From assembly GCA_035610365.1 (NCBI GenBank), contig CM069433.1:179506882-179570881 (forward strand): DNA of 64,000 nucleotides, written 5' to 3'. The notes below the pieces were generated by a model. The model searched no databases and had not been told where the DNA came from. It was given only the letters and a program-made list of their open reading frames with translations. Position 1 is the first letter of the stretch; each line of letters opens with the position of its first letter. A program made the position numbers and the translations under genes. Shown in pieces: positions 22,703-33,882 of the stretch. The DNA comes from Aquatica leii (Eukaryota; Arthropoda; Insecta; Coleoptera; Lampyridae).

Positions 22703-22772
22703 GCCCTGATGAAGCCCCTTACGAAAGTGGGCGAAACGTTGGCAACTTCGGTTACAACATTGACACAGTCCA
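22703..22772 (+). ncRNA. hammerhead-type ribozyme motif in the Penelope pLTR
   Basis: The conserved core words are CTGATGA at 22706-22712 and GAAAC at 22733-22737. They are separated by a short hairpin (gccc ... gggc) that fits stem II. Downstream, gttg-gc-aac-ttcg-gtt-a-caac can form a helix capped by a TTCG tetraloop, a candidate stem III ending in ATT, a possible cleavage triplet. Hammerhead motifs are established in Penelope pLTRs. I could not confirm stem I by eye, so self-cleavage is not assured. Confidence 0.6.
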
Positions 22773-22844
22773 AACCTGGAAGACGTTCTTATCTTAGTAT
22801 AGACTCCGGCCGTGGAACCCTTCGCTATTACATGCTTATTTTTA

Positions 22845-25630
22845 ATTTTCTGCTATTTTTAAACTGAAATGTGCACAGTTGGCGCTAAAATATGAATACT
22901 AGCAGCTGTCAGCTATCATCGTTATTATCATATTGGAATTAAATAATGTTTTAGTTTGTTTTTTTTCGGCAACCTCATTCTACCATATTTTTAACGTAGT
23001 TGTCCAATTGTTGCTCTAACTCTGCCATTCCTTGGAATATTTTTTTTTGTTTTAAAAATTTACATCTTTTTTTTTAATTCGAATTTTTTGTACAGTTGCG
23101 TTTCATTTTTAAACTTAGTATTTGTAATTGTCATATTGAAAGCAGGAAAATTTTCTTTTCAAATAGACGTGTTTAATTTTTTTAACTATATACATATTTC
23201 AGTTACATAGTTTTAGCGTTGTTTTAGTCTAGTTTCGCACAATTATTAATAAATAGAATTATAAATCAAATTAGTATTTGACCATAAAATATAGAAGAAT
23301 TTGAGAAATGTTTAATCAATAGTAGGTACAAGGCAAATCGTAAATTGTTTGAATTTAGACATCATGACTTAGGCACTAATAACTTATATGATTGTTTAAA
23401 TTATTTGATTATTTTGTTGTTATATTATTTTGAAGAATTGATTCCATTTAAAATTTTTCCGTTTTTTGTGACTGAGAAATAGATATACGAATTCATCATA
23501 TCGTCATTTTATCTTTTAGAACATCTAAACGTGGCATTGTTAAGATCAGCTTACATAACAAATCTAAATTTGTTTTTGATTACACCGAAATCTTGCTACT
23601 ACAACTTGTTTGCAAATCAGAAAAATGTATCTTATGATTATAAAGCGTAGCAAAACATGATATAACACGTACACTTTTAATGTTTCTTCTTGTTGCTTAC
23701 ATAAGTTTAATATTGAACTTTTGTCTTTGATTATGAATTATGCAAGAATACAGTGCACGCCCACAAAAAATGTTATTTCTCACGGAGTGCGAAAACATCC
23801 TTAAGAAAAAGACAATGTTATCATCCCGTTGTAAAAACTAGTCAGCTTTAAAAATGATAAAAAGTTTTAATCATCTTTGATACAATTAAAGAAAAAATAA
23901 ATAGTTTTGGAAATGAATATACTTGTTTATTTCAAGTGTTTGTTGAAATCATATGATGAATTTCCAATAAGTACCGACCAACACTTGGCAATGTTATATC
24001 AAAAACAAAATGCAATAAAAAAAATTACAAATGTATATATTATATGTAGAGTACACAATATGTAATCATAATTTTTTGATTTTTACGAATTTAGTTATCC
24101 ACATTTTTCTATTTTTTTTCCTTCAAAATAATTACATAAAAATGATGTTTTTCACGATGACGTCTGAAATAATTCTGATTGCGGTTTAGAAAAAAGAAAA
24201 CGTTTAGATATATGTACATTGGATGTAAGACAGCAGCTACCACAGAAAATTGCATGCGTCGTTTTTCTGAAACGCAAAATAAAATAATAACAACTGTGAT
24301 AGCCGTGATAACTAAATGCGACATCTAAATAAATAAGAATGTTAAATTGCTATTTGTAGAAATTTGATTCCCAACACCCAGTTCTGTTTAGAACAGAGAC
24401 TCGTTTTAAATTATGGTAGTTCATGAATTTGCTTTTGCATCTTTTTTGCAACGTTTTAAATTTTATATCGTTTATTACTTGCAGCTTGAAATATGTATGC
24501 GCTTTACGTTTTACTTCCTTTGCGGATAATAAAATTTCTATTGTAACGATTATTATATAGGTTTTTATTAAAAATAACTACATATTATCGTTGATATATA
24601 CATACACTTAAATTAAGTTGTCATTTGCCGCATTTATCTTTAAGCAATTAGTAAACTTATACACAAGGCTTATACTGAGTCAGTATATACTATAAACACA
24701 GTCGTATCTGATACCAAATTGAAAATTACTTTATAGTCACGTACCTACTTCATGAAATTTTGAGCACTGCTAAAATCATTTATACTGAAAATTATACCGT
24801 GTACGATATCATATTTTTGGTTGTTTTTATTACGTATTAGAGATATATAGGTAGAGTCTCTTATTACTTCGTATTACAAAACTGATTTGATTTAATTAAA
24901 TTTATTTTTATTCAATTTTGCAATTATTCATCATTTATAACATTTTCTTATTAAATTATGGTTTGCTTAACGAGCGTGGAAATATTTTTTAAGCTTATGC
25001 ACATTAAGTACCTTTAATTTTTAACAGTGTGTATCTTATTACTTGTTTACTTTAAATCGCATCAACCATTTAATAGATAACAATTCTCGACTATACGCGG
25101 TGATAAATTACCAATATTACAATGTAAACAATATTATTTTTTAATAATAATAAATACTAAGAATCTTCAAATTAATTTATATGCTTGTGCACAAGGGGCT
25201 TCGTCACGTCACAGGTATAAATCTAAAGCATTGTCTAAACTCGAAAGGAAATACTTTAAAATATTATTATAAGGTTTACATTTTTGTATCACTTTTTGAG
25301 ACATCTGCGGCCGGGCGAATTCACACTCGCTGTACTTATGGCATCGCGCGTCGGCCGTAATATTGCCTTTGAAACTTTGAGAAAAGCCGCCGCCGCTGTG
25401 ATTTCGTCTGTATTTAATTGTTTACAAAGATGTTTATATTATACAGTCGCATTATATTACTACCTACCTTAATTCTGAATACAGTAATACAAATTAATAG
25501 TAGTTGAATAAAATCGATTACTGAAAATGAAAATTATAAAAAAAAGAAAAAATATTAACAGTTGACAGCATGTGACTTTATTTTGCAATGCAATCAAAAA
25601 AGAGATCGATTAATTGAAATTTATATATAT
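22845..25630. other. AT-rich stretch, no supported gene; one GC-rich patch
   Basis: No domain-bearing frame or repeat boundary was seen. A GC-rich patch at 25300-25410 (gcggccgggcg, gcatcgcgcgtcggccg, gccgccgccgctg) stands out from the AT-rich surroundings and lies within a 62-residue frame at 25284-25472 that I do not recognise. Confidence 0.45.
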
Positions 25631-25631
25631 A

Positions 25632-27178
25632 CAGAGTGTTAATAAAATAGAACGGTTCGCCTCCTGGTAGGTGATAATTTTAAAATTTGATCAAATTAAT
25701 GATCCCTTCTTTTAGGAGGTTGAATGAAAGGGTTAATAAAAAAACTTTACACACAGCAGGTGATAGTAGAGATGAAAACAAGAAAAAAATTCTAATACAC
25801 TTAGGTCCAATAGTCATTGGTTTTCGAGATATGAAATTTTTTAATTTTTATTTACACTTCTTATGAATGCGATATCCCGTTATCTGCGATAAACGAACAA
25901 TCGCAGAATACATGTCAATCAACATTTTGTAACAAGTGTAGCGGTGAAATTACTTATTGCTATTTAAGTTAGTTTTATTTTTGCAATGGTTCAATTTACA
26001 TGTGCGGAGTACGCCGATATGCAGTTATGTTATGGCGAAGCTCATCAAAATTCGCGAAAAGCTAGACGAATTTATCAGCAGAGATATCCTTTGAGGCATA
26101 TTCCATCTCATCCAACTTTTCAAGAAGTCGACCGTAGGTTAAGAGAAACCGGTTGTTTTAAGCCGCCAAAATCAGACAGTGGCAGACTTCGTAGAGTACG
26201 TACGCCAAACACCGAAGACATTATTTTGCAAGCTGTAGATAATGATCCTCATGTGAGTACCAGGCGAATAAGTAGAGCTGTCGGCGTCAATTATGTATCT
26301 GTTTAACAGGCCCTTAAAGAACAATTACTTCATCCGTATCACTTACAAAAGGTTCATCATCTACGAAGAGAGACGGACTACCGTCCGCGTATCCACTTTT
26401 CCCAATGGCTGGTACATGAATGTAACATAAATCCAAATTTTCTTGGAAACATTCTGTTTACAGACGAAGCCTGTTTTACTAGTGATGGAGTTTTCAATTT
26501 TCACAATATGGACGAATGGTCAGATGAAAATCCGCACGCAATTCATGTTAGAAATCATCAATTTGGATTTTCGATAAATGTTTGGGTAGGCATGGTGGGT
26601 GATCGTTTAATTGGACCATTTCGTTTGCCGAATCGGTAGAATGGTCAATCCTACCTAAACTTTTTACGTGACAATTTGAACGATCTACTGGAGGATGCGC
26701 CATTAGATGTTATTATAAACATGTATTTTATGCATGATGGAGCTCCAACCCACTTTTTGCGTATAGTAAGAAACTATTTAAATGAACGGTTCGAAAACCT
26801 CCTGATCTAACGCCCTTAGATATTTTTGTTTGGGGGTACTTAAAAGATCTTGATTACGCCATTGAAGTGAACACAGAAGATGAACTTTGGCAACGAATTG
26901 TAGACGCCTGCCAACAACTAAGGACTCTAGGTGTTTACCATCAAGTGCGTGAGTCTCTTTGACGACGGCTGCAACTTTGTTTAGAGCAAGGACGACAGTT
27001 TAAACATCTTCTGCGATAACTTTAGAGTGCGCTAAATGCGTTGTTTGTTGTAGTTTTTTTTTGTAAAAGCTCAATCTCGAAAACCAATGAGTTTTGGACC
27101 TAAGTGTATTAGAATTTTTTTGTTTTCATCTCTACTATCATCTGCTAAAGTGTGTAAAATTTTTTATTCACACTCAGA
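25632..27178 (+). mobile_element. mariner/Tc1-superfamily element with about 90-bp inverted repeats
   Basis: The left arm at about 25743-25833 (tttacacac, gcaggtgatagtagagatga, attctaatacacttaggtcc, attggttttcgagat) recurs inverted at about 27070-27160. The probable outer ends are cagagtgttaataaa at 25632 and ttcacactcaga at about 27178, each beside a TA, the usual Tc1/mariner target. The left side has about 100 bp more than the right between the outer tip and the shared arm. Confidence 0.78.
25986..27019 (+). pseudogene. mariner-like transposase with DUF4817-like N terminus
   Basis: The N-terminal helix-turn-helix region at 25986-26306 (NSRKARRIYQQRYP, HPTFQEVDRRLRETG, VDNDPHVSTRRISRAVGV) matches the insect family often annotated as DUF4817/SETMAR-like. 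A TAA follows VSV at 26304-26306, then the same frame continues through FTDEACF (first Asp, about 26460), NVWVGMVGDRLIGPF, a TAG near 26637, and MYFMHDGAPTHF (second Asp, about 26735). Near 26795 a deletion removes the residues before the third catalytic site. The frame then shifts to PPDLTPLDIFVWGYLK and ends in FKHLLR at about 27019. Non-functional. Confidence 0.88.
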
Positions 27179-27179
27179 T

Positions 27180-28140
27180 AGTAACTTACAGTTTTCCGAA
27201 CCTCTTAAAGGTTGGTAAGTGAAAAAACGAGTATGTAATGAAACCTCACGGTCAGTAATGTACACTTTCCGAACCTGTGATTTGTGTGTGTTTTGTTTTA
27301 ACTAATTTGATAAAATGACAATCATAGATTAAATACGTATATGTCAATTGTAAAGTGCCTACTATGTGTTAATATTTTACCAAAATAAACGATAATATTT
27401 TAGATGTAGGTTTTCATTTTTTTTTATTGGTTTTATGTTATTTATTTTATTTAGTAACTGATTGTGAATAAAATTGTATACAAATCTTGGCAAAGTGTTC
27501 CATTTGTCTCGAGAACTAGTTCACCTCGAGGCTATGCCTCTCGGTAAACTATAGTTCTCTCGACAGAAATAGAATACTTTCCGCCTCGGTATGTAATCTA
27601 CTATTTATTAACACCCTTATATATATAATATATGTTCATATACAAAAGATTCGAAACATCTGCAAATTAAAACGTAAAATTTAAATTTTATGTTTCTGCT
27701 TTGTTAAATATTTTTTGAGTTACAATTATATAAAACAGTAAAGAAAAGCTAATTATATAGTCTTTTTTAAAGAATTTGCTGGCAGTTTTAACTTTTTTAA
27801 AGGCTAATCAATTTATGATTAATCATTTAAAATTTTAAATTAATGTTGATTAAAATTGTTATACAATAATTATTGTGACGATTACAAAATGAGATGAGAA
27901 TGGGTATTTTATTTGTAGTAGGCTACAGAATTATAACAAAAGGTTCAGTGTTTATGATTTTATTTTATTTTACTATTACTGACTATTTTATGAATACAAA
28001 TCAAACAATAAGGTCTGTACACATGCTTTCTAATAAGTAATATTTATAAAATATTGCTGAAATATTTGGACCTCTTTGTTTCTGATCTTATTATTTTATA
28101 TGACGGTTTGCTGTTTTAAATCAATAATTTCTAATTGTGA
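27180..28140. other. AT-rich stretch with one hairpin, no supported gene
   Basis: Apart from the hairpin at 27497-27577, no coding motif or repeat boundary was seen. Confidence 0.5.
27497..27577. repeat. 81-bp imperfect hairpin
   Basis: The left arm (27497-27531: gttccatttgtctcgagaac, tagttcacctcgagg) and right arm (27537-27577: cctctcggtaaactatagtt, ctctcgacagaaatagaatac) are inverse copies with a handful of mismatches, separated by the 5-base loop ctatg. It lies about 320 bp downstream of the mariner element. I do not recognise the family. Confidence 0.7.
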
Positions 28141-28149
28141 AAAAGCAAA

Positions 28150-28275
28150 ATATGTGACGTCACACCAAGGGGAGAAGGTCACACAATGTGACCACCAGTG
28201 ACAAGAACAGGAGGTCTCCAAAAATTATGATATTCCTGTAACGTAATTTATGGATGGTCCCTAAAGAAACACAAA
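28150..28275. repeat. probable degenerate TE terminus (tgacgtcac ... aatttatggatggtccc)
   Basis: The words gtgacgtcacaccaagggg, aggtcacacaatgtgacc and gtaatttatggatggtccc resemble a terminal region found on many insect DNA transposons. No partner end or TSD was identified, so the family is not assigned. Confidence 0.35.
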
Positions 28276-28319
28276 ATTGGCGCTACATCTATTTGACTTC
28301 ATTAAGGCATGGTTGACGT

Positions 28320-28565
28320 AATTGTATTCGTACAACAAAACTCACGAATTTAGATTACGTTAGTACTCAAGTATATTAACTTGTACTCATTCGCCTTGAG
28401 TAAATTTGTAATTTCTACTCATTCATTCTGAGTCAATTTGTAATCAAGTATATTGTACTTATACTTTGTTCAGTACATTTGTACCCAATTACTTTTTGTA
28501 CTCAATACTCGTGTACTCAATACTCAAATATATGAAATATAACTCAAGTACTGCTTGATTGTACC
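28320..28565. repeat. degenerate actcaagta / tactcatt repeat array
   Basis: Many near-copies of tactcaagta, gtactcatt and gagtaaatttgtaat occur in both orientations. It is probably the interior of an old MITE; ends were not resolved. Confidence 0.4.
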
Positions 28566-28850
28566 CAGATTTAAGCCATACCGTACAAATGAAGTTGGTA
28601 GTAAGATTTGTTAAAATTAATCAGAATAAAAATAAATCCAAGTGCATGTTCCCAGGGAGATGTGGGGGTACAGATAGAAACAGTCAATTTCGTTCCAGTG
28701 AATTGATTCTGTAAAACTAAAGAGTTTTTTGTTTGTAATTAGTTAAATAAACAAACTTTATTGGTTAAGTAAAAGATTTTGTCGTAATTACTCAAATAAT
28801 AGTTAAAGCAAGAAACGAAATTCTTTCTTATGGTACCACATGATGCTTAA

Positions 28851-29345
28851 ATGCAAAAAGAGTCTAAATTCTTTACAACAGTGCCAGTTACAGGTACAAC
28901 AGGTGAAGGTCTAACAGAGGCACTGCTTAATGAATTACGTGATCGGAATATCCCGTTAAAGCACATAAGAAGCCAGGGTTATGACGATGATTCCAATATA
29001 AAAGAAAAGCATGTTGGAGTTCAAAAAAATAAAAATAGATCTTATTAGTCAGGTCTTTTTGTACCGTTTGGGACGGTCGTCCATGTGGGAACCATTCATT
29101 AAATCTTGCTGCCCTATTCTAAGACTTTCTAAGTAACATTCAAGAAATGTATAACTCGATGTATAACTTGTTTTCAGTGACATCTTACCGCTGGAGCATT
29201 TTAAAGAAATACTTACCCAGACTGACAGTAAAATTTCTTAGTAACACTCGTTGAGAAAGTAGAATTGAAGCCATATTGCCCTTAAGATACTATGTGAAAG
29301 AAATTTGTGATACTTATATTAAGCGTCCCAAGTTGAAAAAGTCAA
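28851..29345 (+). pseudogene. hAT transposase fragment (ZMYM1-like)
   Basis: The 28851-29048 frame contains TTGEGLTEALLNELRDRNIP followed by IRSQGYDDDSNIKEKHVGVQ, the hAT core that reads CRGQGYDNGANM in the copy at 183-3050. After a frameshift, segments such as LEHFKEILTQTDSK, RYYVKEICDTYIKRPKLKK and STFLARIAQ continue weak family similarity to about 29345. The first and last parts of the gene are absent and the rest is heavily decayed. Confidence 0.65.
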
Positions 29346-29349
29346 CGTT

Positions 29350-30360
29350 TTTGGCAAGAATTGCGCAATAAAAAAAGTTTTTTTGTAATGTTATTTATTT
29401 ATGCAAAATCCGCTTAAAAACACATACATATATAAATTTTGTATCAAAACTATGGAATAATTCTTCAGCAAATTCATCATACTAGTTGAGGCAACTTTTC
29501 ATTCATTAAAAAATATCGATTATCTAAAAAAGCAATCCATATTTATGCCAAGTATTTATAACCAACTGTACTTCAACGAGTGCAAGAACGTATAGTATCC
29601 GAATGGGATAAAATTTTATTAATTAGAGGATGATTCCCTAACTTTTTTTAAATAATCAAAATGTTTGCTAAAATTTGGAAAGGACATTTTTTAGTTAAGA
29701 AACCCTTATAGTTTGTAAAGCTTTTCTAATTCTTAATTAAAATTAATCTATGGGCTAGATTTTTTTATTGTTTAATATTTTTTTAAAATTGCAGCATACT
29801 TCAAAAGAAAAAGATTGACTTTGCTCTATGTTATAATCATTAATTTATAATGTTATAAAATGTATGCAGTGGCGGCTGGTAGTCAATGCTGCAAGAGAGT
29901 CATTCCAATATGAAAATTTTTAAGCCACCACAGACTACATTAGTTTTTAGGGAACTGTAGTTTCTTTCTTTTAAATCTTTACGCTGCATCAATTTCAACC
30001 CTAAATCGCGATTTGAATTTGAATTACAATTTGAACAATTTATGAATAGGACATCCTTTTGTAATGCAATATTTATGATATACTATACGTGTAGGTGATT
30101 TAAATATATAGAAGCTATATACAAAAACTACCAGCATAATTTGTAATTTAAAATTTTTATGTAGTGTAGTGAATAAATCATTAGAAACTCACTACAAGAG
30201 TAATCTTTCACCAAACTATCGATAGCCCACAAAAAATTTAAGGTTAATGTAATTAAAAAAACTTTTGTACAAGGAATAATAAAATATAGTTTGTTACATT
30301 TATATAAACAGTACGCACTGTATATAGATGTATGATAAAACACACTATATAGAAATTAGA
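29350..30360. other. no supported gene
   Basis: AT-rich. At 29877 the sequence cagtggcggctgg resembles a hAT 5' tip, but no partner end or coding sequence goes with it. Confidence 0.4.
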
Positions 30361-30367
30361 TTTATAT

Positions 30368-30616
30368 GTCCTGGAATCTGCCTGTAATGAGAATGTATAT
30401 ACACCCGATGTACATACATCTGAAATGTATGTACATCGCCGATGTATATACATTTCAAAATGGTCGGGAATCTGCCAATACCAAAAAAAGGCAGTTTCCA
30501 GGACGTCCTGGAAACTACCGTTTAACGTAGAAATCTTCCGGGACAGTCCTTGAACCCAACAAATGTCTTCAAATCTGCCGTTTCACATGCAAAATTGTCC
30601 TGGAATATGCCACTTG
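30368..30616 (-). repeat. GGCAG(n)AGGACA degenerate repeat array, copy 2 (inverted)
   Basis: On the minus strand it shows ggcatattccaggaca, ggcagatttgaagaca, ggtagtttccaggac, ggcagattcccgacc and ggcagattccaggaca. A perfect palindrome ggcagtttccaggac/gtcctggaaactacc sits near 30492-30520. This array mirrors 9187-9445: in both, a TA microsatellite comes first in the sense of the GGCAG words. Confidence 0.65.

Positions 30617-30618
<2 letters not shown>

Positions 30619-30645
<27 letters not shown>
30619..30645. repeat. (AT)n microsatellite
   Basis: An uninterrupted AT dinucleotide run of about 27 bp next to the inverted GGCAG array. Confidence 0.95.
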
Positions 30646-30647
<2 letters not shown>

Positions 30648-30830
30648 CAAGTACCTTAATTGTACCGTTTAGGTGTTAAGGTTAATTACATAACTAAAAT
30701 AAATACATTTACATTCTCTGTATAAATAAATAACTATCCTAATAATTCCTTAAAAATACAAAAAAAACTTATATTTGGTTATATTCTAAAACACTACGTT
30801 GTAACAGTGAATTTATAATTATAATTTATT

Positions 30831-33760
30831 TATCCGTATATCTTCTTAGCCCATTCTTTTTTCTGTCTCGCTAATATTTTTCCTTCATTCCAGTTCAATC
30901 CCTTTTCTTTGTGATTGTCTGTTATCACATTGTCCCATGACTTTTGTGGTCTTCCTCTTTTCCTTTTTGTTCTGATCTTGCTTGCCATACTTCTTTCGGT
31001 GTTCTTCCTTCATCCATCCTGACTAAATGTCCAAACCATCTTAATTGTTGTCGTTTGATTGAGTTGATTATCGGTTCCTCATCTAACTCTTCTCTTACTC
31101 TATCATTTCTGAACCTATCTAGCCTCGTTATGCCTATTACACCCCTTAAATATTTCATTTCAATTGCTTGCATTTTGTTGGCAATTTGGTTTGTTATTAT
31201 CCAACTTTCGCATCCATATGTTAAGATTGGCTTAAATATTGTTTTATAGATTATCATTTTCGTTTTTCGTGATATTTCTTTTTTTCTGATAAATGTGTTA
31301 TTCAAGGAGTAATACAAATTTGTCGCACTTACCAGCCTGTCACTTATTTCAGCATCGATTTTACCATTTTTCTGTATTTTTACTCCTAGATATTTAAATG
31401 TATCTACTTCTTCAACGTTTTTCCCGTATATTGTTATTGATGTATTTTTGTCATGCTTTCCTATTACCATCACTTTTGTTTTTTCAACATTAATTCTTAA
31501 ATTTCTATTCCTTAATGATGTTGACCATAGATTAAGATTATGTTGTAGATCCTGCTCATTTTTGGCGTATATCATTATGTCATCTGCGAATGCACTTTCC
31601 ACTATCTCAACTGGCCTCAAATTTCTGTATCCTACTTTTAACTTTCTCGTTTTTTCTTTAATTTCCTTCATTATATCGTCGATAACTACATTAAACAGTG
31701 CTGGGCTAAGTACTCCTCCTTGTCGTAGACCCTCTTTAGTTATAAACTCCTCTGATTGTAAGTTACCGGTTCTCACGTAATTTCTTGTGTTTGTGTACAT
31801 GCTCTTGATGCACTTATGTAATTTATTATCTATTCCTCTTCGTTTTAAACTATTCCACACTAAGCTTCTAGGTATGTTGTCAAAAGCTTTTTGTAGGTCA
31901 ATGAAGGCCACAAATATCGGTTCACTAATATACTTTTCTATAATTTGCTTTAAAGTAAATATATGGTCTTGCACATTTCTTCCTTTCCTGAACCCGCATT
32001 GGGAATCTTCTAGTTGTGTGTCCATTATTTTTTCTAATCTTTTCCCTAAAATCTTTTCATACGTCTTTGCTAATATGCATGTTAATGTAATTCCTCTGTA
32101 GTTTGAGCATTCCCTTCTATCTCCTTTTTTGTATACTGGCATAATTATCCCTATCTCCCAACTTTTTGGTATCTTTTCATCTTCCCATGCTTTGTTAAAC
32201 AATTCTGTTATTACTTCTAGACCTTTACTTCCCAGGTTCTTATCCATCTCCGTACTTATTCCGTCATGTCCCGATGCTTTTCCTCTTTTTTAAACTTTTC
32301 ACTGCCTCAATTACTTCCTCTATTTTTATGTCAGAGTCCTCGTTAATGTCTACGTTGTCTAACTGTTGCTCTTCTTCTATATTTAGAGTTATTCTTTCTA
32401 CCGTTAGCATTTCTTCAAAGTATTCCCTCCATCTCTTTAGAATGTCTTCTTGTTCTGTTATTAACGTTCCTTCTTTTGTTTTAATATGCTTAATCTTTCC
32501 TGTTTCTTTTTTCCGCAAGGACTTTAAGACTTTATAAAATAGCTTTTGGTTTCCGACAGCGTCACGTTCCATCGTTTCTCCAAATTCCTTCCAAGCCTGT
32601 TGTTTTGCTTCTTTCACCATGTGTTTGACTTTATTCCGTTGTTCTTTATATTTGTTAAATTTTTCATTCTCTTTACTACCCAAGCATTCTTTCCACCTTA
32701 GTTTTTTAATTTTGATTTCTTTTCCTATTTCATTGCTCCACCATCTTGTTTGTTTTTTGTGTTCACTGATTTTCACAACGCCGCACACCTTTCTTGCCGT
32801 TTTTTTCATGATCTCTTTGACGTTTTCCCATAGCTCTTTAGTTGTTAGTTTGGTAACCACTCCTTTGATTTTACTCATTTCCATTTCAGTTCTAGCCGTA
32901 TATTCTTTTGCTAAATCATCCTCTTTTAGTCTATATGTTTTAATTTTTTCAATCCAATTTTTCTCATCTTTTGTGTTCTATCCATTACTTTATACTCTCC
33001 CGAATGTATTCTCATTTTTGCCATTAGTAAGTAGTGATCAGTGTATAATTCTGGGCCCCTATACACCCGTGTGTCTTGTATTTCTTTTCTGTAATTTCTG
33101 TTTATTATAATGTAATCTATTATAGATTTCTCTCCTCTGCTTTTTACTTCTCGAGTGTATTTGTGTATATCCTTGTGTGCGTAAAAAGTGTTGGTTATAA
33201 GTAAATTGTTTAGTATGCAGAAATCAATTAGTCTTCTTCCATTATTATTCAAGGTATTTTCGCCATGTATTCCTATTGTTTCACCAGATTCTTCGTTCCG
33301 CTTACCTACTCTTCCATTAATGTCTCCTATTATTATTAATCTTCCCTTAATCGCCTCGATTATTTCCGTTAATTGATTCCAGAATTCATCTTTTACTTTT
33401 GCTGTTTCATTTTCGTCAGGTCCATATACTACTAATATTGAAGTTTTGTTATGTTTTTCAATATCCATTTCAATGTGCAATATTCTCGCTGTAATGCTCG
33501 TCCGTTTATTTATGTATTTTGCTTTTTCCTTTTTATTATGCATCCCACTCCTTCCCTAGCTCTGCTTGTATGCTGTACTCCACTATATATCAAGATATGA
33601 CCACTCTGTAGCTCTAATTCTCCTGTTCCTTTCTTCTTTGTTTCTGTTATTCCCAAAATATCTAGATCTGTTTTCTCAAATTCTTTCACTAATTCTTTCT
33701 CCTTATCTGATATACTTCTGACGTTCCATGTGCCTATTTTCCACGTTGTTCTTTTTGCTC
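30831..33760 (-). pseudogene. LINE ORF2: endonuclease and reverse transcriptase
   Basis: The apurinic-type endonuclease starts at about 33745 (KIGTWNVRSI, DLDILGITETK). It continues at 33543-32926 with LVVYGPDENETAKVKDEFW, GDINGRVGKRNE, FCILNNLLITNTFY and YTDHYLLMAKM. The linker at 32884-32264 carries TRWWSNEIGKEIK. RT at 32247-30925 has MPVYKKGDRRECSNYRGITL, CGFRKGRNVQDHIFTLKQII, AFIDLQKAFDNIPR, GLRQGGVLSPALFNVVIDDI and the active site ESAFADDIMIYAK. The end carries RFRNDRVREELDEEPI and QQLRWFGHLVRMDEGRTPKE; after a frameshift near 30945 it reads SWDNVITDNHKEKGLNW and stops at about 30831. Frame breaks also lie near 33550, 32915 and 32260. The arrangement matches RTE/BovB-like or CFDP2-annotated insect LINEs. 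Confidence 0.9.
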
Positions 33761-33882
33761 TTTCATCTTATACTTCTTTATTCTAATGTTCGTCATATTT
33801 TTATGTTTTTGGTTTATTTTTGCCGTTTTCTTGTCCATTTCCATTGCCTCAATCGTCTCTTTGTAACTACTTATACTGTTGC

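Larger units (their letters stand above)
20763..22831 (+). mobile_element. Penelope-like element, 5'-truncated, with 13-bp TSD
   Basis: A 13-bp direct repeat, atgcttattttta, flanks the element at 20750-20762 and 22832-22844. From left to right there is an inverted fragment of the terminal repeat (20763-20838), the RT plus GIY-YIG coding region, three 110-bp tandem units, and a terminal repeat (pLTR) with a hammerhead-type core. An inverted pLTR piece at the 5' end and a variable-length TSD are typical of Penelope insertions. Confidence 0.88.

Noticed and set aside
29877-29900. cagtggcggctgg as a hAT terminus
   Set aside because: Looks like a hAT tip but has no partner end, TSD or coding sequence in the right orientation.
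31448-33110. Several plus-strand frames of 90-160 codons rich in Ser, Leu and Phe
   Set aside because: They are antisense shadows of LINE ORF2; the minus strand has clear endonuclease and RT motifs.
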